From contig NZ_LMGL01000001.1 in assembly GCF_001427145.1 (NCBI RefSeq), forward strand, positions 1,193,241 through 1,257,240: 64,000 bases of DNA, written 5' to 3'. This stretch comes from Microbacterium sp. Root166. GTDB taxonomy: Bacteria; Actinomycetota; Actinomycetes; Actinomycetales; Microbacteriaceae. Under the pieces are notes generated by a model. It searched no databases. It was not told the DNA's origin and saw nothing but the letters and a program-made list of their open reading frames with translations. Made by a program: the position numbers and the translations under genes. Shown in pieces: positions 38,341-47,222 of this stretch. Numbering within the stretch: the stretch's first letter is position 1; the number at the start of each line of letters is the position of its first letter.

Positions 38341-39783
38341 TCAGGCGGGCTGCGACTGGATGTCGCGGCGGCGGAGGGGGTACCGGGCGAGTGTGACGAG
38401 GCTCAGCACGATGAGTGCGGCCGGCGCCACGCTGAAGCTCACGACGATGCCGGTGATGGCGGCATCCGGCTGCTCCACGGTCTGCCCGGCGGTGGACGAG
38501 ACATACCCGGTCACCGTCAGGATGATCGAGAGCACCGTCGCACCGAGCGCGAACCCGACGGTCTCGCCGGCGGTCCACACGCCGCTGAACGAGCCGGCGC
38601 GGCCTGGCCCCGAGGCGCGCTCGTCGTGCGAGATCACATCGGGCAGCATGGCCATCGGCAGCGACTGCATACCGGCGTAGGCGATACCCGCGATCCCCAC
38701 GGGCAGATAGATCCAGGCGCCCGGCGCCCACAGCGTCCCGACGATCGAGAGGGCTGCGACGGCGAAGATGGTGCTCGCCAGGGCGAACGAGCGCTCCTTG
38801 CCCACGCGACGCGCGAACACGCCCCACGCGGGCGCCGCGAAGAGCGCCGGTGCGATCAGTGCGACGAAGAGCAGCTCCACCGCCGCCTCTGACTCCAGCA
38901 CCCACGTGGCGACGTACTGGGCGCCGGCGAGCATGAGTCCGGTCGCGAGGGACTGCAGCACGAAGGTCGCCAGCAGCAGGCGGAAGGGCCGGCTTCGCCG
39001 GAGGGCACGGATGCCGTCGGCGAAGTGCTCGCGGATGCTCGTGCGCGCCGCGTCGGAGGCCGGAGTGGTGGGGATGGCGGGGACCCGGCTGACACCCGCC
39101 GCCGCTCTCCGCGCCACCGTCGTGGCGATCAGCATGCCGAGGCCGATGACGAGGCCGGCCACGATGCCCATCACGAGGTAGCCCGTGGTGGAGTCGTCGG
39201 CGAGGCGGCGCAGCGCCGGGCCACCGGCGCCGAACAGCAGGATGGCGAGGGTGAGCACGACCACCCGCCAGGTCAGCAGCCGGGTGCGCTCGTCGTAGTC
39301 GCCGGTGAGCTCGGCGGGCAGCGCGATGTAGGGCACCTGGAACAGGCTGAAAGCGGTCGCGGTGAGCGTGAACGCGAGGAAGACCCAGATCGCGGCGATC
39401 ACCGGCCCCAGCGCCGCCGGCACCGCGAACGTCAGTGCGAACAGCACCGGGATGCTCAGCGCGCCGACGAGCATGAGCCGTCGACGCGTGCCGCGGCGGG
39501 CCAGGTCGCGGTCGGTGAGGGCGCCGATCACCGGGTCGACGAGCACGTCCCACACCTTCGCCAGCGTGATGACCACGCCGGCCGCGAGCGCAGCGACGCC
39601 CAGAGAGTCGGTGAGGTAGTAGGTCAGCACCAGGCCGGGCAGCGTGGCGAAGCCACCGGTGCCGATCGAGCCGACGGCGTACCGGGCGATCGTGCCCCGG
39701 CTCAGGCGGTCGGCGGACGTGACGGGGGTGGCGGGGGTGCGGGCGGCCGGGGCCGCGCCGGCGTCGGGAGCGTCGGTGCTCAT
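38341..39783 (-). CDS. GPH-type sugar:cation symporter (MFS superfamily)
   Basis: A 480-residue transporter with about twelve membrane helices. The N-terminal ARYAVGSIGTGGFATLPGLV and KVWDVLVDPVIGALTDR segments are typical of the glycoside-pentoside-hexuronide:cation family (MelB/LacS-like), and RRLMLVGALSIPVLFAL fits the loop 2-3 region. The substrate is unknown; no sugar-degradation genes are adjacent. ATG start with a -10 box 6 nt upstream, so it is transcribed separately from kynU. Confidence 0.85.
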   Translation of the reverse strand: MSTDAPDAGAAPAARTPATPVTSADRLSRGTIARYAVGSIGTGGFATLPGLVLTYYLTDSLGVAALAAGVVITLAKVWDVLVDPVIGALTDRDLARRGTRRRLMLVGALSIPVLFALTFAVPAALGPVIAAIWVFLAFTLTATAFSLFQVPYIALPAELTGDYDERTRLLTWRVVVLTLAILLFGAGGPALRRLADDSTTGYLVMGIVAGLVIGLGMLIATTVARRAAAGVSRVPAIPTTPASDAARTSIREHFADGIRALRRSRPFRLLLATFVLQSLATGLMLAGAQYVATWVLESEAAVELLFVALIAPALFAAPAWGVFARRVGKERSFALASTIFAVAALSIVGTLWAPGAWIYLPVGIAGIAYAGMQSLPMAMLPDVISHDERASGPGRAGSFSGVWTAGETVGFALGATVLSIILTVTGYVSSTAGQTVEQPDAAITGIVVSFSVAPAALIVLSLVTLARYPLRRRDIQSQPA

Positions 39784-39789
39784 CGCGCC

Positions 39790-39795
39790 AGTGTA
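39790..39795 (-). promoter_or_regulatory. Candidate -10 box of the GPH transporter gene (leaderless)
   Basis: TACACT on the minus strand, 6 nt before the ATG at 39783. Confidence 0.55.
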
Positions 39796-39807
39796 GGTCA
39801 GCGCGTA

Positions 39808-41064
39808 TCAGCCGAGTTCCCGCGCGACGGCGCGCAACCCCGTGAGCGTCTCCGCGAAGCTCGTCGACAACGGCGAGAGGCCGATCCGCAGCCCGTCGGG
39901 ATCGCGGTAGTCCGGAATGACGTCCTCGCTCCACAGCCGTGCGGTCACCGCGCGCATGGCCGGGTGCGACAGCGTCACGTGCCCGCCTCGCGCCTCGGGC
40001 TCGCGCGGCGAGGCCACCGTCACGCCCAGGGGCTCGAGCAGCTCGTGCGCGGCACGGAGGGCGAACTCGGTGAGCGCGACCGATTTGGCACGGATCGCAT
40101 CGATGCCGGCTTCTTCGATGAGTGCCAGGGTGTCCTGCATCGCGAGCATCCCGACGATCGGCGGCGTCCCCGACAGGAACCGGCGCATCCCTTCGGCGGG
40201 GTGGTACTCCGGACCCATCGCGAAGACGTCGGCGGCTCCCATCCATCCCTGGATCGGCTGGGCCAGCGCGTCCTGGTGGCGGGCGGCGACGTAGGCGAAC
40301 GCGGGCGAACCGGGCCCGCCATTGAGGTACTTGTACGTGCACCCCACGGCGAGGTCGAAGTTCCACTCGTCGGCGAGCACCGGCACCGAGCCGGCGGAGT
40401 GACACAGATCCCAGACCACGAGCGCCCCGGCCTCGTGCGCGATGGCGGTGAAGGCCGCGGCATCCGCCAGATAGCCCGACCGGTAGGCGACGTGGCTGAG
40501 CAGCACGACGGCCGTCGACGGACCCACCGCGGCCCGCAGCGCGTCGGCGGTGACCCCGGCCGACGTGTCGACGTCGATCCACCGCACGCCGCCGCCGCGC
40601 TCGCGGGCGATGCCGTCAACCAGGTACCGATCGGTCGGGAAGTTGTCGCGGTCCACCACGATCTCGACCCGCGCCGGGTCGGCGGCGTGCTGCGCGTCGA
40701 ACGCCGCGCGCACGAGCTTGTACAGCAGCACCGTCGTCGAGTCGCCCACGACCGTCTGGCCCGGGGCCGCACCGATCGCCGCACGGCCGATGGCGTCGCC
40801 GATCTCGAAGGGCATCTGCATCCACGACTCGTCCCAGCCGCGGATGAGGCGGCCGCCCCACTCGTCCCGCGCGAACGCGGCCAGCCGGTCGATGCTCGCC
40901 CGGGGCGGGCGTCCGAGCGAGTTGCCGTCGAAGTACACCAGCGACGTCTCGGCCCCCACGAACGCATCGCGATAGGCGCGCAGCGGGTCAGCGGCGTCCA
41001 GAGCGGATGCCGCAGCCTCGAGGTCGTCGGAAGTCGCCGGCAGCGGCGAGTCAGTGCTCGTCAT
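39808..41064 (-). CDS. kynU: Kynureninase
   Basis: A PLP enzyme that splits kynurenine into anthranilate and alanine. The 418-residue protein shows YFDGNSLGRPP, RGWDESWMQ, VLLSHVAYRSG, the Asp motif VVWDLCHSAGS, and the PLP lysine in GCTYKYLNGGPGSPAF, followed by GWMGAADVFAM. ATG at 41064 with GAGGAGC before it. It overlaps the amidohydrolase end by 14 bp and is the third gene of a tryptophan-degradation operon. Confidence 0.95.
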   Translation of the reverse strand: MTSTDSPLPATSDDLEAAASALDAADPLRAYRDAFVGAETSLVYFDGNSLGRPPRASIDRLAAFARDEWGGRLIRGWDESWMQMPFEIGDAIGRAAIGAAPGQTVVGDSTTVLLYKLVRAAFDAQHAADPARVEIVVDRDNFPTDRYLVDGIARERGGGVRWIDVDTSAGVTADALRAAVGPSTAVVLLSHVAYRSGYLADAAAFTAIAHEAGALVVWDLCHSAGSVPVLADEWNFDLAVGCTYKYLNGGPGSPAFAYVAARHQDALAQPIQGWMGAADVFAMGPEYHPAEGMRRFLSGTPPIVGMLAMQDTLALIEEAGIDAIRAKSVALTEFALRAAHELLEPLGVTVASPREPEARGGHVTLSHPAMRAVTARLWSEDVIPDYRDPDGLRIGLSPLSTSFAETLTGLRAVARELG

Positions 41065-42031
41065 GGAGAAGCTCCTCGGTGGGGACGACCGTGGCACGAC
41101 CGAGCCATTCGGCGACATCGTCGAGCGAGATCGGGGGAGGACCGGCAACGAAGGTCGCGACCCCAGCGGGCGCGTGCCCCGGCCAGGGGTCGGTCAGCGC
41201 CTGGATCAGGTCCGTGCCGCGCACCCCCGCATCATCGAGTGCTTGAAGTTCGCCGACGAGGATGCCGACGCCGCGGTCGCCGTTGCCGAGGTCGGTGCCG
41301 TAGAGCACGGTCCCGCCGGCGTCGATGAAGGCCGCGACATTCGCGCGCGCGAACTCTGCCGTCTGCGCGTCGCCACGGTGGATGTCGAGGGTCGCGATCC
41401 ACCGCTGGCCCGCAGCGGCCGCGTCGGCGACGAGGTCGGCATCGAGCAGCTCGGTGAAGGGCGCGTGCGCGAGGGCGTCGACGCCGGCGTCCAGCGCGAG
41501 CCGCGGCATCCCCTCGCCTTCCACATGCGCCACCACGGGGAGCCCGTGCCGGTGCGCCGCCCGCACGATCGCGTGAAGGGTGGCGCCGTCGAACACCGGG
41601 CCGGCGACCGCGTTGAGGGCCACCTTGATGACGGAGGCTCCGAACGACGCCTGCTCGTCGACCGCGGTTCCCGCGCCGCCGGCGACGCCGGGGTGGGCCG
41701 ATGCGTCGGCGATGACGCGCACGGTCGCGTCGGGCGCCCAGCTGCGCCCCGACGGGTAGCCGCCGGGCGCGGTGAGGAATGCACCGGCATAGGAGACGCG
41801 GGGCATCGCGGCGGGCGACCGGCGTGCGAGGCCGACGGGATCGCCGCCGAGGTCGAGGACCCCGGCGATGCCGCCGGGCGGCAGGGCGTGCTCGTCGATG
41901 AGGTGCAGGTGCACGTGGTGGTCGATGAAGGGCGGCAGCGCGACGCCGTGCTCGCCGGTGAGAGCGCGGCGGCAGAGCGCGGCCTCGTCGCCGAGCAGCT
42001 CTCGCAGCGCGAAGGGGTCGGCGCTGTTCAT
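41051..42031 (-). CDS. Amidohydrolase superfamily protein in the kynurenine operon
   Basis: A 326-residue metal-dependent hydrolase of the TIM-barrel amidohydrolase superfamily. Seen: the first metal motif DHHVHLHL, VAHVEGEGMPRLALDAGVDALAHAPF (a metal His plus the barrel), WIATLDIH, and YGTDLGNGD with the final Asp. It is sandwiched between tryptophan dioxygenase and kynureninase, with overlapping ends on both sides. No classical kynurenine formamidase lies in the operon, so it is well placed to hydrolyse N-formylkynurenine. That role is inferred from context only. Confidence 0.8.
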   Translation of the reverse strand: MNSADPFALRELLGDEAALCRRALTGEHGVALPPFIDHHVHLHLIDEHALPPGGIAGVLDLGGDPVGLARRSPAAMPRVSYAGAFLTAPGGYPSGRSWAPDATVRVIADASAHPGVAGGAGTAVDEQASFGASVIKVALNAVAGPVFDGATLHAIVRAAHRHGLPVVAHVEGEGMPRLALDAGVDALAHAPFTELLDADLVADAAAAGQRWIATLDIHRGDAQTAEFARANVAAFIDAGGTVLYGTDLGNGDRGVGILVGELQALDDAGVRGTDLIQALTDPWPGHAPAGVATFVAGPPPISLDDVAEWLGRATVVPTEELLHDEH

Positions 42032-42885
42032 CCGATCTCCGTCCTCACGGCGAACAGCTCGGGGAAGAAGGTCAGCGAGAGCGCGCGCTGCAGGAACGAG
42101 GCGCCGCTGGACCCGCCCGTGCCGGTCTTGTGCCCGATGATGCGCTCGACGGTCTTGAGGTGCCGGAACCGCCAGAGCTGGAAGTTGTCCTCGAGGTCCA
42201 CGAGCTCCTCGCACGTCTCGTACGCGGCCCAGTGCGCTTGCGGGTCCGCATAGATCCCGGCGAAGATGGGCACGAGCTCGGGCGTGAAGGTCCACGCCTG
42301 CGTGACGTCGCGCTCGAGCACCTCGGCCGGGATCGGGTAGCCGGCGCGTGCCAGCATCCGAAGGAACTCGTCGTAGAGACTCGGTGCGCGCAGCGCGCTC
42401 TCGATCAGTTCGGAAGCCTGCGGGTCGGCGGCGAACACCTTCAGCATGGCGGCGTTCTTGTTGCCGAGCGTGAACTCGACGGCACGGTACTGCGCGGACT
42501 GGAAGCCGCTGGCGTTGCCGAGCACACCGCGGAACTGCGCGTACTCCGCCGGGGTGAGGGTGGCGAGGACCGACCACTGCTCGGTGAGCGTCTTCTGGAT
42601 GTGCTTGACGCGGGCGACGCACTTGAGCGCGGGCGCGAGCTGGTCATCGCGCAGCAGCCGGCACGCCGCCGACAGTTCGTGCAGCACGAGTTTGAGCCAG
42701 AGCTCCGTCGTCTGGTGCTGGATGATGAACAGCAGCTCGTCGTGATGCTCGGGATCGCTCAGCGGCCGCTGCGCGGCGAGCAGCGTCCCCAGATCGAGAT
42801 AGCCCCCGTAGCTCATCCGGTCGGCGAAGTCGGTGACGACCGTGCCCTCGATCTCACGGGTGTTGCCCTGCACGCCTTCGGTCAC
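42028..42885 (-). CDS. kynA: Tryptophan 2,3-dioxygenase
   Basis: A heme enzyme that opens the indole ring of tryptophan to N-formylkynurenine, the first step of the kynurenine pathway. The 285-residue protein contains ELLFIIQHQTTELWLKLVLH, LGNASGFQSAQYRAVEF, LGNKN, and a C-terminal GHKTGTGGSSG segment that forms the substrate-binding loop next to the heme His. GTG start without ribosome-binding site but with TAGGCT 6 nt away. First gene of the operon kynA-amidohydrolase-kynU. Confidence 0.95.
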   Translation of the reverse strand: MTEGVQGNTREIEGTVVTDFADRMSYGGYLDLGTLLAAQRPLSDPEHHDELLFIIQHQTTELWLKLVLHELSAACRLLRDDQLAPALKCVARVKHIQKTLTEQWSVLATLTPAEYAQFRGVLGNASGFQSAQYRAVEFTLGNKNAAMLKVFAADPQASELIESALRAPSLYDEFLRMLARAGYPIPAEVLERDVTQAWTFTPELVPIFAGIYADPQAHWAAYETCEELVDLEDNFQLWRFRHLKTVERIIGHKTGTGGSSGASFLQRALSLTFFPELFAVRTEIG

Positions 42886-42891
42886 CCCGTC

Positions 42892-42897
42892 AGCCTA
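42892..42897 (-). promoter_or_regulatory. Candidate -10 box of the kynurenine operon (leaderless)
   Basis: TAGGCT on the minus strand, 6 nt before the GTG at 42885. A TGACGC lies 17 bp further upstream as a poor -35 box. Confidence 0.6.
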
Positions 42898-42917
42898 GGA
42901 GGTGAAGGGCGCGCGCG

Positions 42918-43178
42918 TCAGATGAGCGAGAGCTCGCGGAGCTTGGCCTCGACGTCGTCGTTGGACGGCTCGACGTGGTGCGATGCATCCGGGTACACCA
43001 CGACGGGGATGTTCGTCCGCCCGGAGATCTCGCGGGCGACGTCGGCTGCGGCGGGGTCCTCGATGAGATCGACGTAGGTGTACTGGATGCCGAGGCTGTC
43101 CAGCTGACGCTTCGTGCGGACGCAGTCACGGCACCAGTCGGCGCCGAACATGGTGATCGTCGAGGGGGAGGAAGTCAT
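42918..43178 (-). CDS. Glutaredoxin/mycoredoxin-like protein
   Basis: A small 86-residue thiol-disulfide oxidoreductase with thioredoxin fold. Seen: TITMFGADWCRDCVRTKRQL with the active-site CRDC, then TNIPVVVYPD with the cis-Pro loop. Actinomycetes use such proteins with mycothiol. ATG at 43178 with GGAGGG just before it. Divergent from the GT2-GtrA gene across 73 bp. Confidence 0.85.
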   Translation of the reverse strand: MTSSPSTITMFGADWCRDCVRTKRQLDSLGIQYTYVDLIEDPAAADVAREISGRTNIPVVVYPDASHHVEPSNDDVEAKLRELSLI

Positions 43179-43251
43179 CCCTCCATTCTCCCCGATGCAG
43201 CCTGAACGGGCGCCGAGCGCCAGGCTTCGCGCGTCACGTCGCCGCAGGGTC

Positions 43252-44415
43252 ATGCGACGATTGACGGCAGTGCAGCTGTCGATCATCGTCCCCACGTTCA
43301 ATGAAGCTCCCAACGTCGCGGAGCTCGTTCGGCGTGTCACCGCGGCGGCCGACGGCATCGACGCGGAGATCATCTTCGTCGACGACAGCACCGACGACAC
43401 CCCCGACGTGATCCGCGAGGTCGCGGCATCCGCTTCTCTGCCGGTGCGGCTGATGCACCGCTCGTCACGAGCCGGAGGACTGGGCGGCGCCGTCGTCGAG
43501 GGCTTCGCGCTCGCCGAGGCGGACGCGTGCCTCGTCATCGACGGCGATCTGCAGCATCCGCCCGAGGAGATCCCGCTGCTGTACGCCCGGTTCGCGCAGG
43601 GCGACGTCGACATCGTGATCGCCTCACGCTACGTGGGCGGCGGCACCGCCACCGGGCTCGCCGACCGCACGCGCGTGCTCGTCTCGAAGGCGGCCACCGC
43701 GCTCACCCGGGCGATGTTCCCCGGCCGGCTGCGCGGCGTCACCGACCCGATGACCGGGTTCTTCCTGGTCGACCGTCGTGCGATCGATGCCGCGACCCTG
43801 CGGCCACGCGGCTTCAAGATCCTGCTCGAGATCCTGGCCCGCAAGACCGTGCGCGTCGCCGAGGTGCCGTTCGCGTTCGCCGACCGGCATGCGGGCGAGT
43901 CGAAGGCGTCGCTGCGACAGGGGCTGCACTTCCTCGCACAGCTGACCGCGCTGCGGTTCGGCAAGATGTCGCTGTTCGCGGTGATCGGCGGGCTCGGCGC
44001 GGTGGTCAACATCGCGATCGTGTGGGGCCTCACGAGCCTGGGCGTCGACTACATCGTCGCGGCCGTGATCGCGGCCGAGGCCACCATCATCGGCAATTTC
44101 GTGCTGCTCGAGCGGTTCGTCTTCCACGACATGCGCGAGGCCGCCTCCGGCGGGTGGCTGCGCTTCGCCAAGTCCTTCACGTTCAACAACGCCGAGGCGC
44201 TCATCCGGATCCCGGTCATGGCCCTCCTCGTCGAGTCCTGGCACATCTCGGTCGTCGTGGCGACGGCCCTCACCCTCGTCGTCGCCTTCTTCGTGCGCTT
44301 CGTCTTCCACTCGCTGGTCGTCTACGCGCCGCGCAGAGCGGATGCCGAGCCCAGCCGGATGCGCCACTTCGTGGAGGAGCTGGACGAGCAGGCCATGTCG
44401 CCGGGCGAGCTCTAG
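43252..44415 (+). CDS. GT2 polyprenol-phosphate glycosyltransferase fused to GtrA domain
   Basis: A 387-residue fusion. Residues ~6-235 are a dolichol-phosphate-mannose-synthase-like GT2 domain (SIIVPTFNEAPNV, VDDSTDDT, DGDLQHPPEE, RGFKILLEIL). Residues ~240-375 are a four-helix GtrA membrane domain (FAVIGGLGAVVNI, NFVLLERFVFHD). Such enzymes make a polyprenyl-phosphate-sugar and help move it across the membrane for glycosylation of wall polymers or proteins. The start is uncertain: ATG at 43252 is preferred, GTG at 43270 or ATG at 43195 are alternatives. Confidence 0.88.
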   Translation: MRRLTAVQLSIIVPTFNEAPNVAELVRRVTAAADGIDAEIIFVDDSTDDTPDVIREVAASASLPVRLMHRSSRAGGLGGAVVEGFALAEADACLVIDGDLQHPPEEIPLLYARFAQGDVDIVIASRYVGGGTATGLADRTRVLVSKAATALTRAMFPGRLRGVTDPMTGFFLVDRRAIDAATLRPRGFKILLEILARKTVRVAEVPFAFADRHAGESKASLRQGLHFLAQLTALRFGKMSLFAVIGGLGAVVNIAIVWGLTSLGVDYIVAAVIAAEATIIGNFVLLERFVFHDMREAASGGWLRFAKSFTFNNAEALIRIPVMALLVESWHISVVVATALTLVVAFFVRFVFHSLVVYAPRRADAEPSRMRHFVEELDEQAMSPGEL

Positions 44416-44434
44416 AGCGTCACCGAACGACGAA

Positions 44435-44466
44435 GGGCGCCCGGCGGCCGAAGCCACCGAGCGCCC
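44435..44466. terminator. Bidirectional terminator between the GT2-GtrA and LVIVD genes
   Basis: A 14-bp stem (12 of 14 positions match, the rest G-U) closed by a CGAA tetraloop at 44449-44452, starting 20 nt after the GT2-GtrA stop and 23 bp from the end of the convergent LVIVD gene. Confidence 0.65.
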
Positions 44467-44489
44467 ACCGATCACTCGTACCGGAGCCG

Positions 44490-46274
44490 TCAGCCCTGGC
44501 TTGCCGCGAGGGCGTTCAGCGCCGCCACGACGTCCGACTCGGGAAGGAGCCCCGACTTGCGCGCCGCGTTGGTGAGCTGCGCGTTGACGGCAGCTGCCGC
44601 CGACCCATCGGCGACCAGAACGGCGGCTTCATCGATGTGCTTGCGCACCTGGGTGAGGGCCTTGCCGCTCAGGCTGCCGTCACGCTCCGCCTGGTCGACG
44701 TACGACCGGACGACCGCGAAGCTCGGCGCGTGCGCGTACTTCGGCTGCGCCTGGGCGTTGAACGCGTCGAGCCGGTACTCGCCCGCTGCGGCGATCTCGT
44801 TCGCACTCAGGTGCACGCTCGGCTGCAGGGCGAGGCTGTCGAAGCCGCGTCCGATCTCGTTGCCGAAGACGTTGCCGTTGTACCAGTACGTCGACCAGTA
44901 GCCGCCGGTGACGAGGCTCGTCGCGCTCATCGGTCCGCGGTCGAAGTACGCGATCTCGACCGGGTTGGCGCTGTCGGTGAAGTCGAAGATCGACAGACCG
45001 CCCTGATACCAGGCCTGCACCATGATGTCGCGGCCGGGCACCGGGATGAGCGAGCCGTTGTGGGCGACGCAGTTCTCCTGCGCCGTCTGGATCGCGGGCA
45101 TCTTGTAGTAGCTGGCGAACTGGAGCTTGCCGTCGACGATGTCGAAGATGGCATTCGCACCCCAGTTCTTCGGGTCCTCCGCACGGCAGCGTGCACCGCT
45201 TCCGCCACCCCACTCGTCGGTGAACACGACCTTCGTGCCGTCGTTGTTGAACGTCGCCGAGTGCCAGTACGCGAAGCGCGGGTCGGTCACGGCATCGAGG
45301 CGCACCGGGTTCACCGGGTCGCTGATGTCGATCAGGATGCCGTTGCCCTCACAGGCACCGGCCGCCAGGCCGATCTCGGGGTACGCCGTGATGTCGTGGC
45401 ACGCGTCGGTCGCCGAGGTGCTCTGCAGCCCCTCGCCGTGGCTGCCGCCGGGCCACAGGCCCGCCGGGCTGCCGCTCTCGGCCACGAACAGGCGAGCCTC
45501 GTTGACGACCGCGGCGCTCGCCGGGTCGGCCAGCGGCACCTTGATGACCTCGACCTGGAAGCGGGCGGTGTCGATCGGGTTGCCGTTGGCGTCGAGGTGC
45601 GACGCCTCGGTGTTGGCGTTGGTCGGGTTCACGCATCCCTGGAGCGCCGTCGTCGTGGTGCGCACGCCCGCGGTGCCCGAGACGTAGACGTACACGTTCT
45701 CGGTGTCGTCCGGGTCTTCCACGACGGTGTGCGTGTGCGATCCCCGGCAGGTCTGGACCGCGGCGACCTGCACCGGGTTCGTGATGTCGGAGATGTCGAA
45801 GACGCGGACACCGCGGAAGGTCTGCGGATCGGTGGCCGGCACGCTCACGGTGCCGCAGTCGAGGCGGCCGGGGCCGGACTCGACGGACATGAACAGCAGG
45901 TCGCCGAACACCGAGACATCGCCCTGGCCGCCCGGACACACGAACGTGCCGCTGAGCGACGGAGCCGCCGGATCGCTGACGTCGTAGATCTGGAAGCCGT
46001 AGTAGTTGCCGGCGATCGCGTAGTCGCCGGTGAACGCCAGGTCGGAGTTCGTCGTGAACGGCGAGGTCTTCTGCTGCGCCGACAGCAGCGCGATGTTGCT
46101 CGCTGCCTGGCCGGCATCGTGGAGGCCCGCCGCGAGTCCTTCGCGGGGGTCGGGGTCGAGGGTGTCTGCGGTGGCGGCGGTCGCCGTCACCATCGTGATT
46201 CCGAGCGCCAGCGCGCCGACGGCGGCGAGTGCTCGTGTTCTCCAGCGCGATCCCTGGGGTGATCGTTTGCTCAT
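44490..46274 (-). CDS. Secreted LVIVD-repeat beta-propeller protein
   Basis: A 594-residue exported protein. Signal peptide ~1-37 (RWRTRALAAVGALALG ... ATAATA-DTL). The mature part holds LVIVD-type repeats, each with a phrase like GFQIYDVSDPAAPSLSGTF, GVRVFDISDITNPVQVA, ILIDISDPVNPVRLD and LSIFDFTDSANPVEIAYF, which build a beta-propeller. The last ~90 residues are helical (RKHIDEAAVLVADGSAAAAV). The function is unknown; such proteins occur on actinobacterial surfaces. Divergent from the DUF305 lipoprotein; the ATG at 46274 is chosen as the first codon before the basic signal-peptide region. Confidence 0.85.
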   Translation of the reverse strand: MSKRSPQGSRWRTRALAAVGALALGITMVTATAATADTLDPDPREGLAAGLHDAGQAASNIALLSAQQKTSPFTTNSDLAFTGDYAIAGNYYGFQIYDVSDPAAPSLSGTFVCPGGQGDVSVFGDLLFMSVESGPGRLDCGTVSVPATDPQTFRGVRVFDISDITNPVQVAAVQTCRGSHTHTVVEDPDDTENVYVYVSGTAGVRTTTTALQGCVNPTNANTEASHLDANGNPIDTARFQVEVIKVPLADPASAAVVNEARLFVAESGSPAGLWPGGSHGEGLQSTSATDACHDITAYPEIGLAAGACEGNGILIDISDPVNPVRLDAVTDPRFAYWHSATFNNDGTKVVFTDEWGGGSGARCRAEDPKNWGANAIFDIVDGKLQFASYYKMPAIQTAQENCVAHNGSLIPVPGRDIMVQAWYQGGLSIFDFTDSANPVEIAYFDRGPMSATSLVTGGYWSTYWYNGNVFGNEIGRGFDSLALQPSVHLSANEIAAAGEYRLDAFNAQAQPKYAHAPSFAVVRSYVDQAERDGSLSGKALTQVRKHIDEAAVLVADGSAAAAVNAQLTNAARKSGLLPESDVVAALNALAASQG

Positions 46275-46533
46275 GCGGGTGGGGGCCCTCTCAACTCGGC
46301 AATGCGTCATCGATGTGTCGCTGCGTCGCCCCCGCGAGAGCGCAATCCGCACCGTCTGGGGGTGGTGACGGATGCACTTCGCGAGTTTCATGGCTATGCA
46401 GTTATATGGATGAAACGTATCGACGGTGAGTGCGTTAGCGCTACCGGATTCGTTAACTCTTCGTTTCGATCGCTCGTCTTCCTTCGAGACGGCACGCATG
46501 ATGGGGGAGTCCCCCACGAGAGGTTTCGCATTG

Positions 46534-47193
46534 ATGTCGATGTCGACCCGGCTGGCGTCGCTCGGCGCCACGGCCCTTCTGGTCACCGCGCTCGCGGCGT
46601 GCACCGCCACGACGGAAGAGCCCGCTCCGCTGCCGACCACCCCGGTCGTGCAGCTCGGAGCGCCGGGGGAGTCCAACCGCACGCTGTCTCCGGAAGAAGC
46701 GGCGGCGCTCGGCTCACCCGACTACGTCGAAGAGGACGTCGTCTTCGTGCGCGACATGCTCCACCACCATTCGCAGGCCATCGAGATGACCGGGTACGTC
46801 GACGAGCGCAGCACCGACGCCGACGTCCGCATGCTGGCCGAGCGCATGGATGTGAGTCAGACGGCCGAGATCGACCAGCTCGAGAAGTGGCTGCAGACAC
46901 GGGGCGAGCCTGCGCGGGACCCGGATGCCGCGCACGAGCACACCGCCGCGTCGATGCCGGGTCTGCTCACCGAGGACGAGCTCGCTCAGCTGAAGGACGC
47001 GAAGGGCGATGCCTTCGACGTGCTGTTCCTCGAGTTCATGATCCGCCACCACCAGGGCGCGATCCAGATGGTCGAGGCGCTCTACGCCGCCGGCGGCGGG
47101 CAGGAGGCCGACATCGACACGTTCGCCCGGCACGTCGAGGCCGACCAGGCCATCGAGATCGCCCGTATGCAGGAGATGCTGGCCGAGCGCTGA
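46534..47193 (+). CDS. DUF305 lipoprotein
   Basis: A 219-residue exported lipoprotein: signal peptide with lipobox ALAAC (about residues 17-21), then a ferritin-like helical DUF305 domain with paired histidines in VRDMLHHHSQAIEM and EFMIRHHQGAIQM, plausible metal ligands. DUF305 proteins are often linked to copper or other metal stress. The ATG at 46534 is preferred (GAGAGG 10 nt upstream); ATGs at 46498 and 46540 are possible. The 259-bp gap before it is relatively AT-rich around 46380-46480 and holds the palindrome TAGCGCTA at 46436-46443. Confidence 0.85.
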   Translation: MSMSTRLASLGATALLVTALAACTATTEEPAPLPTTPVVQLGAPGESNRTLSPEEAAALGSPDYVEEDVVFVRDMLHHHSQAIEMTGYVDERSTDADVRMLAERMDVSQTAEIDQLEKWLQTRGEPARDPDAAHEHTAASMPGLLTEDELAQLKDAKGDAFDVLFLEFMIRHHQGAIQMVEALYAAGGGQEADIDTFARHVEADQAIEIARMQEMLAER

Positions 47194-47209
47194 CCCGGAA
47201 GCGCGCTGC

Positions 47210-47215
47210 TAGGCT
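47210..47215 (+). promoter_or_regulatory. Candidate -10 box of the 119-residue gene
   Basis: TAGGCT lies 7 nt before the GTG at 47223; a leaderless transcript is likely. Confidence 0.5.
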
Positions 47216-47222
47216 CGCCGCC

